From assembly GCA_014526335.1 (NCBI GenBank), contig JACTAT010000042.1:1164510-1228509 (forward strand): DNA of 64,000 nucleotides, in the 5' to 3' direction. Every line of letters begins with the position of its first letter. Position 1 is the stretch's first letter. The DNA comes from Chrysaora quinquecirrha (lineage: Eukaryota; Cnidaria; Scyphozoa; Semaeostomeae; Pelagiidae). Shown here piece after piece: positions 43,801 to 53,880 of this stretch. A program made the translations under genes and the position numbers. The notes beneath the pieces were generated by a model. That model was not told the DNA's origin, made no database searches, and saw only the letters and a program-made list of their open reading frames with translations.

Positions 43801-46800
43801 ATGCCCCTGTCTAGTATTTACACCTCCTCCCATCCTGCTCTGCGAGACGAGCAAAGGAAGTGAATCTAATTGGATAAATAGGACAAGAGAATCACATAAT
43901 AACTGTTGATTGGTCAAGAGAACTTAGAACGGGGGTACTGACTGAAATCGACTGAGAAAAAATGTTTTAATCAGCGTTTGAAGCCTATTTCCCGTTGGCA
44001 CGCGGGGCGTTGCAAAATCTAGAGAGCACAGAGGTGGGAGGATTAGATCATCCAATCAAATCTAGATATGATAGATAATGGTATCGTAGATTGGGTCCAA
44101 TAGCTTATCTTGCTAGCAACTAAGTGTCGCAAGAACCCTGGATATCTATACTCCGTAACATACCTCTAAGGTTCCTTTGATCTTCATACGCTCCTTGGTG
44201 TTGGTATTTTGGAAAGAACAATAGGACAATGGGATGACTATTTTGTAAGATTGTATCATTGCAACTAAACAACTTTGACTTGCTATCGTTTCAATTCTGA
44301 GATGAACCGTTTAATTAAGATAAATGTTATGAAAATAAAACGATTCCCCCTACTAGATAAGGCAGATAATTGCGATGGAAGAAAAACTTGTCATCAAAAT
44401 CGTGTATCTCACAGTGAAATGAAGTGAAATATGATGATGTGCAAGCAATTGACAAGAAACACTGAACTCTGTTCCAAATTTTAGATGTTTTGCCAAGAGC
44501 AATGTGATGAAGTGATGATGTTAGATAGCATTAACGAATTGTGTTGCATTTCAGCAAATGATGAACCCGTTAGCAAAAGCATAAAAAAAGAACCACTTAG
44601 TTCAGGTTGATAGAATTAACGAATTGTGTTGCATTTCAGCAAATGATGAACCAGTTACTAAAAGCATCAAAAAGGAACCACTTAGTTCAGGTTGATAGCA
44701 TTAACGAATTGTGTTGCATTTCAGCAAATGATGAACCAGTTACTTAAAGCATCAAAAAGGAACCACTTAGTTCAGGTCGATAGAATTAACGAATTGTGTT
44801 GCATTTCAGCAAATGATGAACCCGTTAGCAAAAGCATAAAAAAAGAACCACTTAGTTCAGGTGGATAGAATTAACGAATTGTGTTGCATTTCAGCAAATG
44901 ATGAACCAGTTACTAAAAGCATCAAAAAGGAACCACTTAGTTCAGGTTGATAGCATTAACGAATTGTGTTGCATTTCAGCAAATGATCAACCCGTTAGCA
45001 AAAGCATAAAAAAAGAACCACTTAGTTCAGGTGGATAGAATTAACGAATTGTGTTGCATTTCAGCAAATGATGAACCAGTTACTAAAAGCATCAAAAAGG
45101 AACCACTTAGTTCAGGTTGATAGCATTAACGAATTGTGTTGCATTTCAGCAAATGATCAACCCGTTAGCAAAAGCATAAAAAAAGAACCACTTAGTTCAG
45201 GTAAGTCAAAATCACGTAATGCAAGTATAGCCTTCTACCTTGTCCTCACCAAACCATTGTTTTTAAGAGGGGCTTACAACCAGTTAATGGTTGAATACAG
45301 CCTTTCCTTGCGATGCTTCTTATGAAGACAAACTAGCTTCAACAGATTGTTCGTAGACTTAGGCTTAGAGTTTAAAATAAAATCACTTCCCCTTGTTTAG
45401 ATTACGTTCTAGATTGCGTCTAGTTTTCATCAATACAACACGGACTTTTCTTTCAATCTTATCTTGCATAGTCTTGCAAAACCGAATGGAGACTTAACTG
45501 TAACAGTAACTAGAACACGATAATTTTTAAGATTTGTAATGATTTATCGTCGAGATGTACGCGATTTATGAAGTGATGCAACCGTCTCTGAATCTTTGTT
45601 TTTTTTTATGCTTTTATAGGCTCTTGAAGTCTTTCCTTACTGACACCCAAACATTGATAAATAAACTTAATATTTTATAATAAGAATAATTTCCCTCCAC
45701 AGAGTTCCCATTACAGGACTTCGATTTTGCTTTCGCTCTACACTTATCGAAACTTAAATCATCAAATACACACCCGCGTCTGAATTAAGTTACCCTACTA
45801 AAGATATCCGCCATCTTTGAAAAAATGTCGCGCCGTCCCACCCTCCATGAAAACGTCTGCATGCTGTTGTGTAGAAGGGCCGACAGACAGATAACTTGAT
45901 TTACTTTTAAATCAATAATAACACGACAAAACACTATTTACAATTCCATACTTCTTTTCTGTAATTACTTACGTTTGTACAACCTTAGGTTGTCCTAACT
46001 TAATGATCTGAATTCTCAAGTCTACATAACCACGTTGCTACATTTCATTTCTACCGTTGCATTTATGCTTTTGTGATTCCTTCCAAAGAAGATGAAAAAA
46101 TCAAATCTAAAAAACAAAAAAGAAAAAGAAGAAAGAAACATAAAGCGGTAAGTTCAATGCTGTTTTTTATTTTATCCCATCTTACAGAATTGTTATGAAT
46201 TGTTATTCATCCTTAAAATGGAGCCCATTGACTGAAGGGTATGAACCCTAGTACTTAGAACCATATAAAACTCTATCGAAAATACACAAAACTCATTGAC
46301 TTATGCCAAATGAAAGATTTCGAGCATGGAAGACAATCTAGAAGAGTCTATACCCTATAACGCAAATGTAATTCAGGCCAACTGTTGCGTTTTTGGGCAG
46401 AGTTGTCAGGCCCTCTGCGGCAGAGAACAAGAATTTTCCCTGTGTTGACCATTTGTGTCGAATCAAGATGCATCGAAATTGTTTGAGTGGAGCGACTTTG
46501 TGTTTGTGGCAAAAGCACTATCTTCTAAGATTAACCTTGAATGTTATTGTGCACTAGAGGATATCCTTATCGTGAGTTTTGTAATCAAATTGATTCTCTT
46601 CTGCGTAATATTGCATGATTTTTTTGAAGGTAGGGACTCAGGGTGCACCGGCTAGATCTGGCACTATAATATTACCTTACTAGCAACAGCTTCAGATCAG
46701 CCAAGGGTAAAAATGATAATTTGTATTTCAGCAAGCATCCCAAGAAGAAGGGTCTGCTGAATCAAACGACGAAAGAGGTAAACAACGAGTCTTGTTAAAG

Positions 46801-47865
46801 TAGGCTGGTTTTTCAATTCTGACCAAGGGATGATTTTTTTCTATGTTATTGACGTGAGACCCTTTTTAATACTCTATGGCAGCCATGAAATTTGCTATTC
46901 CCGTTATAGCTCCTCTATTTTTATTGGAATTACAGTTCCTTAAGCATTGTTCAATGAGAGTTGTTCACTGTTGTTCAGTAATATTTGATCGCGAGAAAAA
47001 ATGTTAGGAGAAGGATTGAAAATTCTAATGCTCAAGGGTTAATTTCTTTGGTCAGCTGTTCACTTAGCTTTGCCACCCCATTGAGCAAATCAGCGATCGA
47101 GCAAAGCACTTACCAAGGCACCTACAAATGTTCAGTGAAAAGTTTGCCAGAACGTTCAATGCGTTTGGCCTCCTGACAATGAAAAATACTGAACAATGTT
47201 TGGACTTTCCGTTTACATGTTAAATTAGTTTGGCTTGGGCCTTAGTCCTTCCAGCATTGCCTCAAAACTTCCCTTCACCTTTTAAAGAAAACGAAATTTC
47301 TTCTTACCAAAAATTGGCAAATTACTTGTAATAACTTGTCTTTCTTATTGAAACCTGTTTCTCACAAGGAATTTGTCCACGCCTATTGTTTATTCTTGCC
47401 AAAATATTCCACATTAGGCAAAGCGCAATAACTAACTGATATAAATAAACTATTCCTGAAAGACGCACTAAGTTTTCGTATATAGAAATCCAAAATATTT
47501 CATTTTGGATTTATTGCATACTACAGCTTATCTGTGCAAAATGTTTCTTTTGACGTCGTCACGTGGTTTTTGCATCCGTTTTTGCTTATGGCCCTACCTT
47601 GTCTCCCATTTTGATAAAACAACGATTGTTCAAGAATGCACTTTAACTTGTAAGCGTATAATTTCAGGGGCTTCTGAATGACTATACTAGCATTGCCATA
47701 CAGGCTGATAAGAACTCGATAGTTGCGCACAGTGTGAGCCTGAATTAGCTGCTGACTCTTTTCTGTTTTAATTCACATTTGATTTAATAATGTCTTCTGT
47801 TCGATTTTGTAGTTATTCCTTCAAAAACTAAAAAAAGGAAATCCAAGAAAAAGAAAGAAAAATGA
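37824..47865 (+). CDS. Complete multi-exon gene of unknown function, lysine-rich tail, repeated mini-exon
   Basis: I do not recognise the family. Proposed exons are 37824-38161, 39518-39657, 41493-41540, 42531-42679, 42796-42823, 43586-43600 (15-nt microexon), one or more of the array at 44555-45200, 46089-46147, 46732-46777 and 47813-47865 (TGA). Every junction has AG/GT and the phases chain without conflict (2, 1, 1, 0, 1, 1, 1, 0, 1). The first 112 residues (MHFEVLDSVVKGRHAY to about YILRGIKQEV) form a compact unknown domain with single Cys residues. Next come EIKIEYQPDLGYG, a short coiled coil (VEQQRIQQLIAQLQGS), S/V-K-K-E motifs, and three basic segments (IKRRKKKSKRNRE, KSKKQKRKRRKKHK, SKTKKRKSKKKKEK) resembling nuclear localisation signals. 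Nuclear location is inferred. The 42531 and 43586 exons are the least certain. Confidence 0.72.
38569..39215. mobile_element. Harbinger-type MITE, 647 bp, in intron 1
   Basis: The ends GACCCCGTTTAC and inverted GACTGTGTTTAC match at 9 of 12 positions, and TAA flanks both sides (38566-38568 and 39216-39218). Subterminal GGATCGGATCC-type motifs recur at both ends. No coding capacity. Confidence 0.6.
39820..40245. mobile_element. One-armed copy of the foldback element at 42855-43558
   Basis: The interior and right arm match, in inverted orientation for the interior, the element at 42855-43558 (shared CAGCTGATTGGTGTTTA and CATACTCTGAGGAGTGTC). The left arm is missing. It is in an intron of the plus-strand gene. 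Confidence 0.6.
40955..41316. mobile_element. MITE of the ACACTTTTTTATAAG family
   Basis: The left end is ACACGTTTTTTTTTATAAG and the right end is its inverse (CTTATAAAAAAAACGTGT). The interior has several AAGAAAGT motifs. It is intronic, about 175 bp upstream of the coiled-coil exon at 41493. Confidence 0.6.
42855..43558. mobile_element. Foldback element with arms of about 205 bp
   Basis: The left arm 42855-43060 is the inverse of about 43345-43558, separated by about 280 bp. The arms contain CACTCCTCAGAGTATGAACG and ACCAATCAGCTGGTCGG. The flanks share ATTATTATTT (42845-42854 and 43559-43568), a possible 9-10 bp duplication, though in low-complexity DNA. The outermost 24 bases of the right arm have no partner on the left. 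Related pieces are at 39820-40245 and 57124-57290. Confidence 0.75.
44555..45200 (+). other. Tandem array of eight 51-nt exon copies, 85-bp period
   Basis: Exon-like units start at 44555, 44640, 44725, 44810, 44895, 44980, 45065 and 45150, exactly 85 bp apart. Each has a TTAAC branch-point-like site, a TTGCATTTCAG acceptor, 51 coding nt in phase 1-1 and a GT donor. The product is ANDEPVSKSIKKEPLSS or a variant with T for S or Q for E. Only the last donor is GTAAGT; the others are GTTGAT, GTCGAT or GTGGAT. Copy 3 has an in-frame TAA. The gaps are only 34 nt, and read-through meets a stop in each gap. Copies 5-6 equal copies 7-8, a recent dimer duplication. The phase fits the flanking exons of the 37824-47865 gene. 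Confidence 0.8.
45201..46088 (+). other. Intron after the mini-exon array
   Basis: It starts GTAAGT after the last array unit and ends at the acceptor TTCCTTCCAAAG before 46089. No repeats or additional exons are recognised. Confidence 0.45.
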
Positions 47866-47951
47866 GATGGTAATGCATTTTGGTTGTTGGATAGGACAGA
47901 ATTTCGTTGTATTTAAATATAATTGTAAATAGTCGTTTTGTTTGGATGTTT

Positions 47952-47957
47952 AATAAA
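47952..47957 (+). terminator. Polyadenylation signal AATAAA of the plus-strand gene
   Basis: AATAAA lies 87 bp after the TGA at 47863-47865, a plausible spacing for a short 3' UTR. A hairpin MITE begins about 30 bp further on. Confidence 0.5.
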
Positions 47958-47988
47958 TATACGTTAGGGTCTCAAATGAAATTTGGTA

Positions 47989-48184
47989 GACTTACCCTAA
48001 GTCTAAATATTTCTTTATCCGAACACAAAGTCATGCCAGAAATATGATGGCGCTGTGGAGGAGACTGTTAGAAAAGTGAACGGAGATTTCTCCGTTGACT
48101 TTTCTCATTGTCTCCTCCGCAGCGAGGGCACATTTTGGTTATGTATTGGTGTTCGGATGAAGAAAGATTTAGACTTAGGTAAGT
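47989..48184. mobile_element. Near-perfect hairpin MITE, about 196 bp, TA flanks
   Basis: The whole segment folds on itself around about 48090. The outer arms GACTTACCCTAAGTCTAAAT mirror ATTTAGACTTAGGTAAGTC, and the inner arms include GGAGGAGAC and GTCTCCTCC. TA flanks both ends, as for Tc1/mariner MITEs. No spacer of note. Confidence 0.7.
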
Positions 48185-48189
48185 CTAGA

Positions 48190-48356
48190 AATCCCAGCCC
48201 GTTTGTTAAAAGCAGACCGAGACTTCAGTCCGGTTATCCGAGTTGACACTTTTCTCACGTAATCGCAATTCTATTTTGCAGTCCTTTGACCGCAAGGCCG
48301 GGCCGAGTTTTCAGCCCTGCTAAAGTTACAAACGGGATGAAACCTCTCATATAATC
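48190..48356. mobile_element. Fragment with Harbinger-like end
   Basis: The inverted right end (AAGGGTCGATTATATGAGAG, with CAGCCC motifs before it) resembles the ends of the element at 5990-7294. The left end is not found. Confidence 0.45.
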
Positions 48357-48378
48357 GACCCTTAAGGTTTGTTATCAC

Positions 48379-48579
48379 GTGAACAAATTTGATGACTCAA
48401 TTAAACTAGACCCGCACGATCGAGAACCTCTTATTAGCTTTCTGTCGTCCGATTCGTTCGAAAGCGGACAAGAATCGGACGAGGAGTCATATGCCAGCAT
48501 TACTTCGCTTTGCCGCCCGATTGATTCGGTCGAATTCAGTCAGATCGAAAAAATTCGTTTAAGTGTAAATTCGTGTTAA
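48379..48579 (+). CDS. Hypothetical 66-aa acidic ORF, unsupported by homology
   Basis: It starts MNKFDDSIKLDPHDREPLIS with a Ser/Glu-rich middle (SFESGQESDEESY). It may be an exon or part of the preceding element. I have no family for it, and the N gap shortly after prevents following it further. Confidence 0.2.
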   Translation: MNKFDDSIKLDPHDREPLISFLSSDSFESGQESDEESYASITSLCRPIDSVEFSQIEKIRLSVNSC

Positions 48580-48991
48580 GAATCCCAGCTTTTGGACGTC
48601 AATTGTTGACCCGAGATTTGCATCGTTGATATATTCCTATTCATCTACAGTATATAACTTCACAGATTTTCTAGAAAACGTTCCTATAGCAGAGGTTAAT
48701 TATTTTTTTATAATAAGGTATCCGGGCCAAGATGGCCTTATACCTAACATAACAATACATACTAGTATACATAACAGCAAATATAACAATAACAGCATGT
48801 ACAAAAACATGAAAAATTAGTCTTAATACGGAAGTAGAAATAGAGTCTAAATTACTGTCAAAAAAAGAAACTAGTAGATACAAAAAGGATGACTTTAACA
48901 GAAACAAAGGAAGATCAAGAATGAAGATAAAAGTGGAGACAATTTGTATCGTCCTGACTCATCAACCAAAAAATCTATTCCATGTGCTTAA

Positions 48992-49491
48992 NNNNNNNNN
49001 NNNNNNNNNNNNNNNNNNNNNNNNNNNNNNNNNNNNNNNNNNNNNNNNNNNNNNNNNNNNNNNNNNNNNNNNNNNNNNNNNNNNNNNNNNNNNNNNNNNN
49101 NNNNNNNNNNNNNNNNNNNNNNNNNNNNNNNNNNNNNNNNNNNNNNNNNNNNNNNNNNNNNNNNNNNNNNNNNNNNNNNNNNNNNNNNNNNNNNNNNNNN
49201 NNNNNNNNNNNNNNNNNNNNNNNNNNNNNNNNNNNNNNNNNNNNNNNNNNNNNNNNNNNNNNNNNNNNNNNNNNNNNNNNNNNNNNNNNNNNNNNNNNNN
49301 NNNNNNNNNNNNNNNNNNNNNNNNNNNNNNNNNNNNNNNNNNNNNNNNNNNNNNNNNNNNNNNNNNNNNNNNNNNNNNNNNNNNNNNNNNNNNNNNNNNN
49401 NNNNNNNNNNNNNNNNNNNNNNNNNNNNNNNNNNNNNNNNNNNNNNNNNNNNNNNNNNNNNNNNNNNNNNNNNNNNNNNNNNNNNNNNNNN
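48992..49491. other. Assembly gap of 500 N
   Basis: Exactly 500 undetermined bases, probably a nominal gap size. Any reading frame across it is meaningless. Confidence 0.99.
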
Positions 49492-50194
49492 TAATAAGCA
49501 ATTACAAACAAGAAATCACAATTTCAGTTTCTTTGAATTTTCAATTTTTTTCTACCTCGAATTTAACTAATTATTTGAATAAATTTAATGCATTTTGTAT
49601 TGAGGAGAACATTAAAACAGAAAACAGAAATTCGCAAATGCATGTTGAAGTAATTACGACGTAAGATAAATTTTCAATACTTGTTAAAGGTTGAGGAAGC
49701 GGTGCATGCAATTTTAAACGTAACTCTTATTAAATGAGTTGACTTAGCCGCAAAAACCATATTTGTATAAAGTTACACGCCTTTTTATAAAGCAGCTAGA
49801 TCGCGGCCAAGTTCCCAAAATTCCTTATTTTTGGACTATTTGATCAAATTGTAGTCCAATAAGTTCCTTAATAGTTTCTTAAATTTCACTGCACATTGAG
49901 TGCCATGAAAAAAGCAGACGCAATAAAACACTGAAATTCTAAATTTTGCTTCAGCTGAAGCTTGAAAGCAAAGCCAAAAAGCAAAAAAGGCAAGAAAGAA
50001 ATTTAATATATGGAAAAGTATAATATTACACACAAAGAAGCCATTTTATTCCATTGATATCGTCTGATGTAGTGCAGTATTCACTCAAGATATTGAGCCA
50101 CATCAATTACTCAAAGTGACATTCATCGAGGAAGGCATCGAAATTGAAAAGTTTCCAAGACATTTTGCCTTATGGAGAATGAATTCTTTAAAAA
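49492..50194. other. Stretch without recognisable features
   Basis: AT-rich, with no repeat ends, exons or tandem structure seen between the gap and the next transposon. Confidence 0.4.
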
Positions 50195-50447
50195 GCCCGG
50201 CGCACACTAGAGCTTGCTGCTGAGCAAAGTGTCATTCGTGGCGATGTGCTTAGCGGAAATCTCTAGTGTGCGCCGAACACTTTTGGGGAAATTAACCATT
50301 CGTGGCAGATGACACTAATATTCAACAAGTTGAATAATTTCGGTCTCGAATGAAGATTTCCTCTGTGTGTGCGCTGAACTGAAGCAGCAAGCTTACAATA
50401 GCTCCCCAAAGCGCATGCGTTGCAGTGTGGGGGAGTGCAAAAACAAA

Positions 50448-50615
50448 ATGGCCAAACAACAACAGAGCGACATGATGACCGAAATGATGCTGGAGGACAA
50501 AATTGCCGATATTTGGCCCGAATATCCATGTTTGTATGACGTGAGCACGCCGGAATTCAAAAACCGGGATATGAGATTCAAAAAACCGGGATCCCTCGGG
50601 GTCTTCAGCACATAA
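50448..50615 (+). pseudogene. MADF-domain accessory protein fragment of Harbinger element
   Basis: From the ATG at 50448 (context AAAATGG): MAKQQQSDMMTEMMLEDKIA, then IWPEYPCLYDVSTPEFKNRD, which fits the start of a MADF domain (Trp/Pro, LYD and NRD positions). MADF/Myb-like proteins are the second gene of PIF/Harbinger transposons. The frame is open further upstream to 50367, but the Met at 50448 has the better context. Truncated after RFKK by the internal deletion. Confidence 0.6.
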
Positions 50616-50819
50616 CTCACGAACGAGATTCGCATGTGCACCTTGAGCATCTCTTCTCAAGATCAATGGCGTTGACCATTGCTTTCGATTAGAAGCTCGT
50701 ACACGTCTACGAGCTCTTCGCATTAATAGAAGAAAAAGGAGAATTTCTTCCTCACAATCATCGCTGTCACTGGAGGAATCTTCCGATGTCATCATGTCGC
50801 TCTGTTGTTGTTCGGCCAT
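50592..50819 (-). pseudogene. Harbinger transposase N-terminal fragment
   Basis: The ATG at 50819 gives MAEQQQSDMMTSEDSSSDSD, then CEEEILLFLLLMRRARRRVR and RKQWSTPLILRRDAQGAHAN followed by LVRELC. This is the typical acidic, Leu/Arg-rich lead and W-x-x-P segment that precedes the DDE nuclease of HARBI1-like transposases. The nuclease domain is absent. The first ten or so residues equal those of the opposing MADF ORF because both lie in the inverted repeat. Confidence 0.6.
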
Positions 50820-51169
50820 TTTGTTTTTGCACTCCCCCACCGTGCAACGCATGCGCTTCGGGTAGCTATTGTAAGCTTGCTGCTTCAGTTCAGCGCACAC
50901 ACAGAGGAAATCTTCATTCGTGACCGAAATTATTCAACTTGTTGAATATTGGTGTTATCTGCCTCGAATGGTTAATTTCCCCAAAAGTGTTCGGCGCACA
51001 CTAGAGATTTCCGCTAAGCACATCGCCACGAATGACACTTTGCTCAGCAGCAAGCTCTAGTGTGCGCCGGGCTTAAAAAAGCATTTCCCTGGCACACAGC
51101 AGTGTTTCAATGATTCCGTCGAACCTCAAGGATATCGATTTATTGGTAAGTTAATTTAATATAATGGAT

Positions 51170-51484
51170 CAAATAAGCCATTTCCAGCGATACTGGGGAG
51201 CAGATATAGCCTATGGGGTCATGGCAGCGGCTCTCTTGTTACATGGTACCCTTTGCGATACCCTTCACTGAAGAGAACACTCTCCAGGGCATTGATTGTA
51301 AATGGTATCTCACAAATACAGTGGTGGTATATTTATCGGTACTAATATGGCATACCTTAAACGTCCTGATAGTATGCCTCTTAGGTACGAATGGTATGCT
51401 AAACAGCATTACTAGCATACCTCCATGGTCCTGATGGTGCGCATGATATACTATGATATATTCAACGGCTCTAATGCCACACCT
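51170..51484. repeat. Left part of the 140-bp satellite
   Basis: Divergent copies of the satellite units seen at 53881-55480 (GGTATGCTAAACAGCATTAC, CATACCTCCATGGTCCTGAT). They are interrupted by the LINE at about 51485. Confidence 0.7.
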
Positions 51485-53764
51485 TATTAGTGTCCCTGCA
51501 TTAGAGACTCCTTCTCTTGAACTCCTCTGCTCCGAACTAATAGTGAGTAAAAAGAAGTGGATTGTCTACAGTATTTACCGGCCCCCTGAATCCAACAACA
51601 TTGATTCATTCTTTAGCGATCTTTCAACTACCTTAAACTCTGCTTTAGACAAATACGATAACGTAATTGTAATGGGGGATATCAACATCGATACCCTAAA
51701 CCGACAGGACACCGGCCACTGTAAACTAGTTTCTTTTTGTGACGTTTTTGGGCTATCAAATTTGGTGACTGCTAAAACATGCTTTACCAAGTACAGCAGT
51801 TCTTCCATTGATGTCATCCTAACAAATCGGCCGAGATCTTTCCAAAAAACCTCTGTGTTTGAAACGGGCTTAAGTGACTACCACAGCCTTGTCATAACGG
51901 TTATGAAGTCCCATCTTCCTAGACTTAAGCCTAAGGTAATCAAGTATCGCAGCTACAAAAAGTTTGATGCCGAAAATTTTTTATCAGATATAAAGCTGGC
52001 GAATTTTAGTGCTCCTGACGATCCTGATCAAGCTTATAATGATCTTGTCTGTACTTTTCGAAAATTGGTTGACAAACATGCTAATGAAATCGTAACCGAC
52101 GATCAACAGCTAACCGAAATATTTAACGATCATTACATCAATATAGTAGAAAAGTCTAGCGGTGAACAACCTTGCAACATTGCAGATACGGTTGAAACTG
52201 ATGATGATCGGCAAATCATTAGGCTGATACTTCAAAATACAAAAGCCACCCAAGTATTTTAGCTATTATTCAAAATCCTGAAAACAACTTCATTTCATTT
52301 TCCTTTCATGAGGTACAAGTCTGTCAAGTTAGGGAACAGCTAAGGTCTTTAGACGGTAGGAAATCGCAACTATAGGTTCCCAGAAAATGGAAAACGAGCT
52401 GCGGTATGTCCGTTGGATAAAGGGGAGGCAAATCGTACAGTTGAGCGAAACTTTCGTCCAGTCAGCATTCTAAATATATTCTCTAAAGTCTATGAAAAGA
52501 TTCTGAAAAACCAACTTATCCCTTTCTTGGATGAAACCCTTTCACTTTTCATTGCTGCCTATAGAAGAGCATATGGCACACAGCATGTTTTGATAAGAAT
52601 GATAGAAGAATGGAGGGTCAAACTTGATAATGATAATATTGTAGGAGCTATCCTCATGGATCTATCAAAAGCTTTCGATTGCATTCCACACGATTTACTT
52701 ATAGCCAAATTACATGCCTATGGTTTTGATGAAAATGCTCTGGTCCTTATTTACTCTTACTTAAAACGGCGGAAACAGTCTGTTAGAATCAATAATACAT
52801 ATAGCTCTTTCCAAACAATTCTGTCAGGGGTGCCTCAAGGCTCGGTTTTGGGTCCTATCCTCTTCAATATTTATATAAACGATCTATTTTTGTTCATTAA
52901 CCGAGCAACATTACACAATTATGCTGACGATAACACTCTAGCTTATTTTTCTAAGACTCTATCAAATTTGATTGAGGTACTAGAAGAAGAAGCTGGGGTA
53001 GCTTTGAATTGGCTGAACCAAAATCAAATGATAGCCAATCCAGAAAAATTTCACGCACTCCTCATTAGCAAGGATCAAAGAAATACTAGTGGAGAGATTT
53101 TTAATATCCAAGGCAAAGAGATCAAATCAGAAGAAACTGTCAAATTGCTGGGTATACAGCTAGATTATAAGCTAAATTTTGAACAGCATATCTCTGAACT
53201 TTGCAGAAAAGCTGCATCACAACTCAATGTCTTGAAAAGACTCAAACAATTTATTGGTTTTAATGAAAGGAAAATCCTTATCCAAAGTTTCGTTTATTCA
53301 AATTTTGATTATTGCCCTCTTGTTTGGTATTTCTCGTCATCTAAAGCTTTGCAAAAAATTGAAAAGATTCAAGAACGTGCCCTGAGATTTCTATACACTG
53401 ACAACCAAACCTCTTACAGTGAATTACTGATGAAGTCAGAACGGTGTACTATGCATGTTTCTCGTCTAAGGGTTCTTTGTATCGAGGTTTTAAGACATTG
53501 AAAAATATAAACCCATCTTTCATGCATGATATTTTTAAAATAAAATCATCTATCTACTCATCGCGAAACCCCAATGACTTACAGCATTACAGACCAAATC
53601 AGGTCACCTTTGGCTCTAATAGCCTTCGATCTTTGGGTCCGCAAATATGGAATGGCCTGCCGAATGAAATAAAATCCGCCGAAAATTTGAACAGTTTTAA
53701 ACACATGATTAAAAAGTGGGATGGCCCAAACTGTAATTGCAACGCTTGTCAGTATGGATTAACA
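51485..53764 (+). pseudogene. LINE endonuclease-reverse transcriptase, decayed
   Basis: The endonuclease part has VYSIYRPPESNN, VIVMGDINIDTLN, SSSIDVILTNRP and GLSDYHSLVIT. The frame stops at 52262. A frame change and a deletion of the start of the RT domain follow near 52370-52410. The RT has FRPVSILNIFSKVYEKIL, ILMDLSKAFDCIPHDLL, SGVPQGSVLGPILFNIYIN and the box NYADDNT. The C-terminal part after a frameshift near 53500 has LGPQIWNGLPNEIKSA and a Cys-rich end (CNCNACQYG). Catalytic motifs are still readable but the frame is broken at least twice. Confidence 0.85.
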
Positions 53765-53880
53765 TAATTACATATATTTTATTTATTAATTATCGATTTA
53801 GATTAGTTTCCTATGTATATTTTGTATGTAGAAAGCTAGAAATTAGAGAATCGATATAAAATAAGTTGACAAACAAACAA
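51485..53880 (+). mobile_element. 5'-truncated non-LTR retrotransposon inserted in satellite
   Basis: It begins within the endonuclease domain and ends in an AT-rich tail (ACAAACAAA) where satellite resumes. It lacks ORF1 and the first part of the endonuclease. The 3' boundary is clear from the return of GGTATACTAAACAG at 53882. No target duplication was identified. The CR1/L2/Jockey-like affiliation is inferred from the protein motifs. Confidence 0.8.

Larger units (their letters stand above)
50195..51072. mobile_element. Harbinger-type element with 285-bp inverted repeats, internally deleted
   Basis: The arms 50195-50480 and about 50790-51072 are inverted copies starting GCCCGGCGCACACTAGAG. 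Direct TTAAAAA (50188-50194 and 51073-51079) flanks both ends, though runs of A make the duplication length uncertain. The left arm leads into a MADF-like ORF on the plus strand and the right arm into the N-terminus of a Harbinger-type transposase on the minus strand. The two meet at a deletion near 50590, so the catalytic domain is lost. Confidence 0.75.

Noticed and set aside
43601..43909. A 102-codon plus-strand frame after the microexon
   Set aside because: It begins at the GT donor of the proposed microexon and has no similarity to the paralogue; intronic.
45068..45325. An 85-codon frame through array copies 7-8
   Set aside because: It uses a different phase from the exon reading and starts inside copy 7; the phase that joins the neighbouring exons is phase 1.
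48921..49664. Apparent long open frames across the N gap
   Set aside because: They consist of undetermined bases; the real sequence is unknown.
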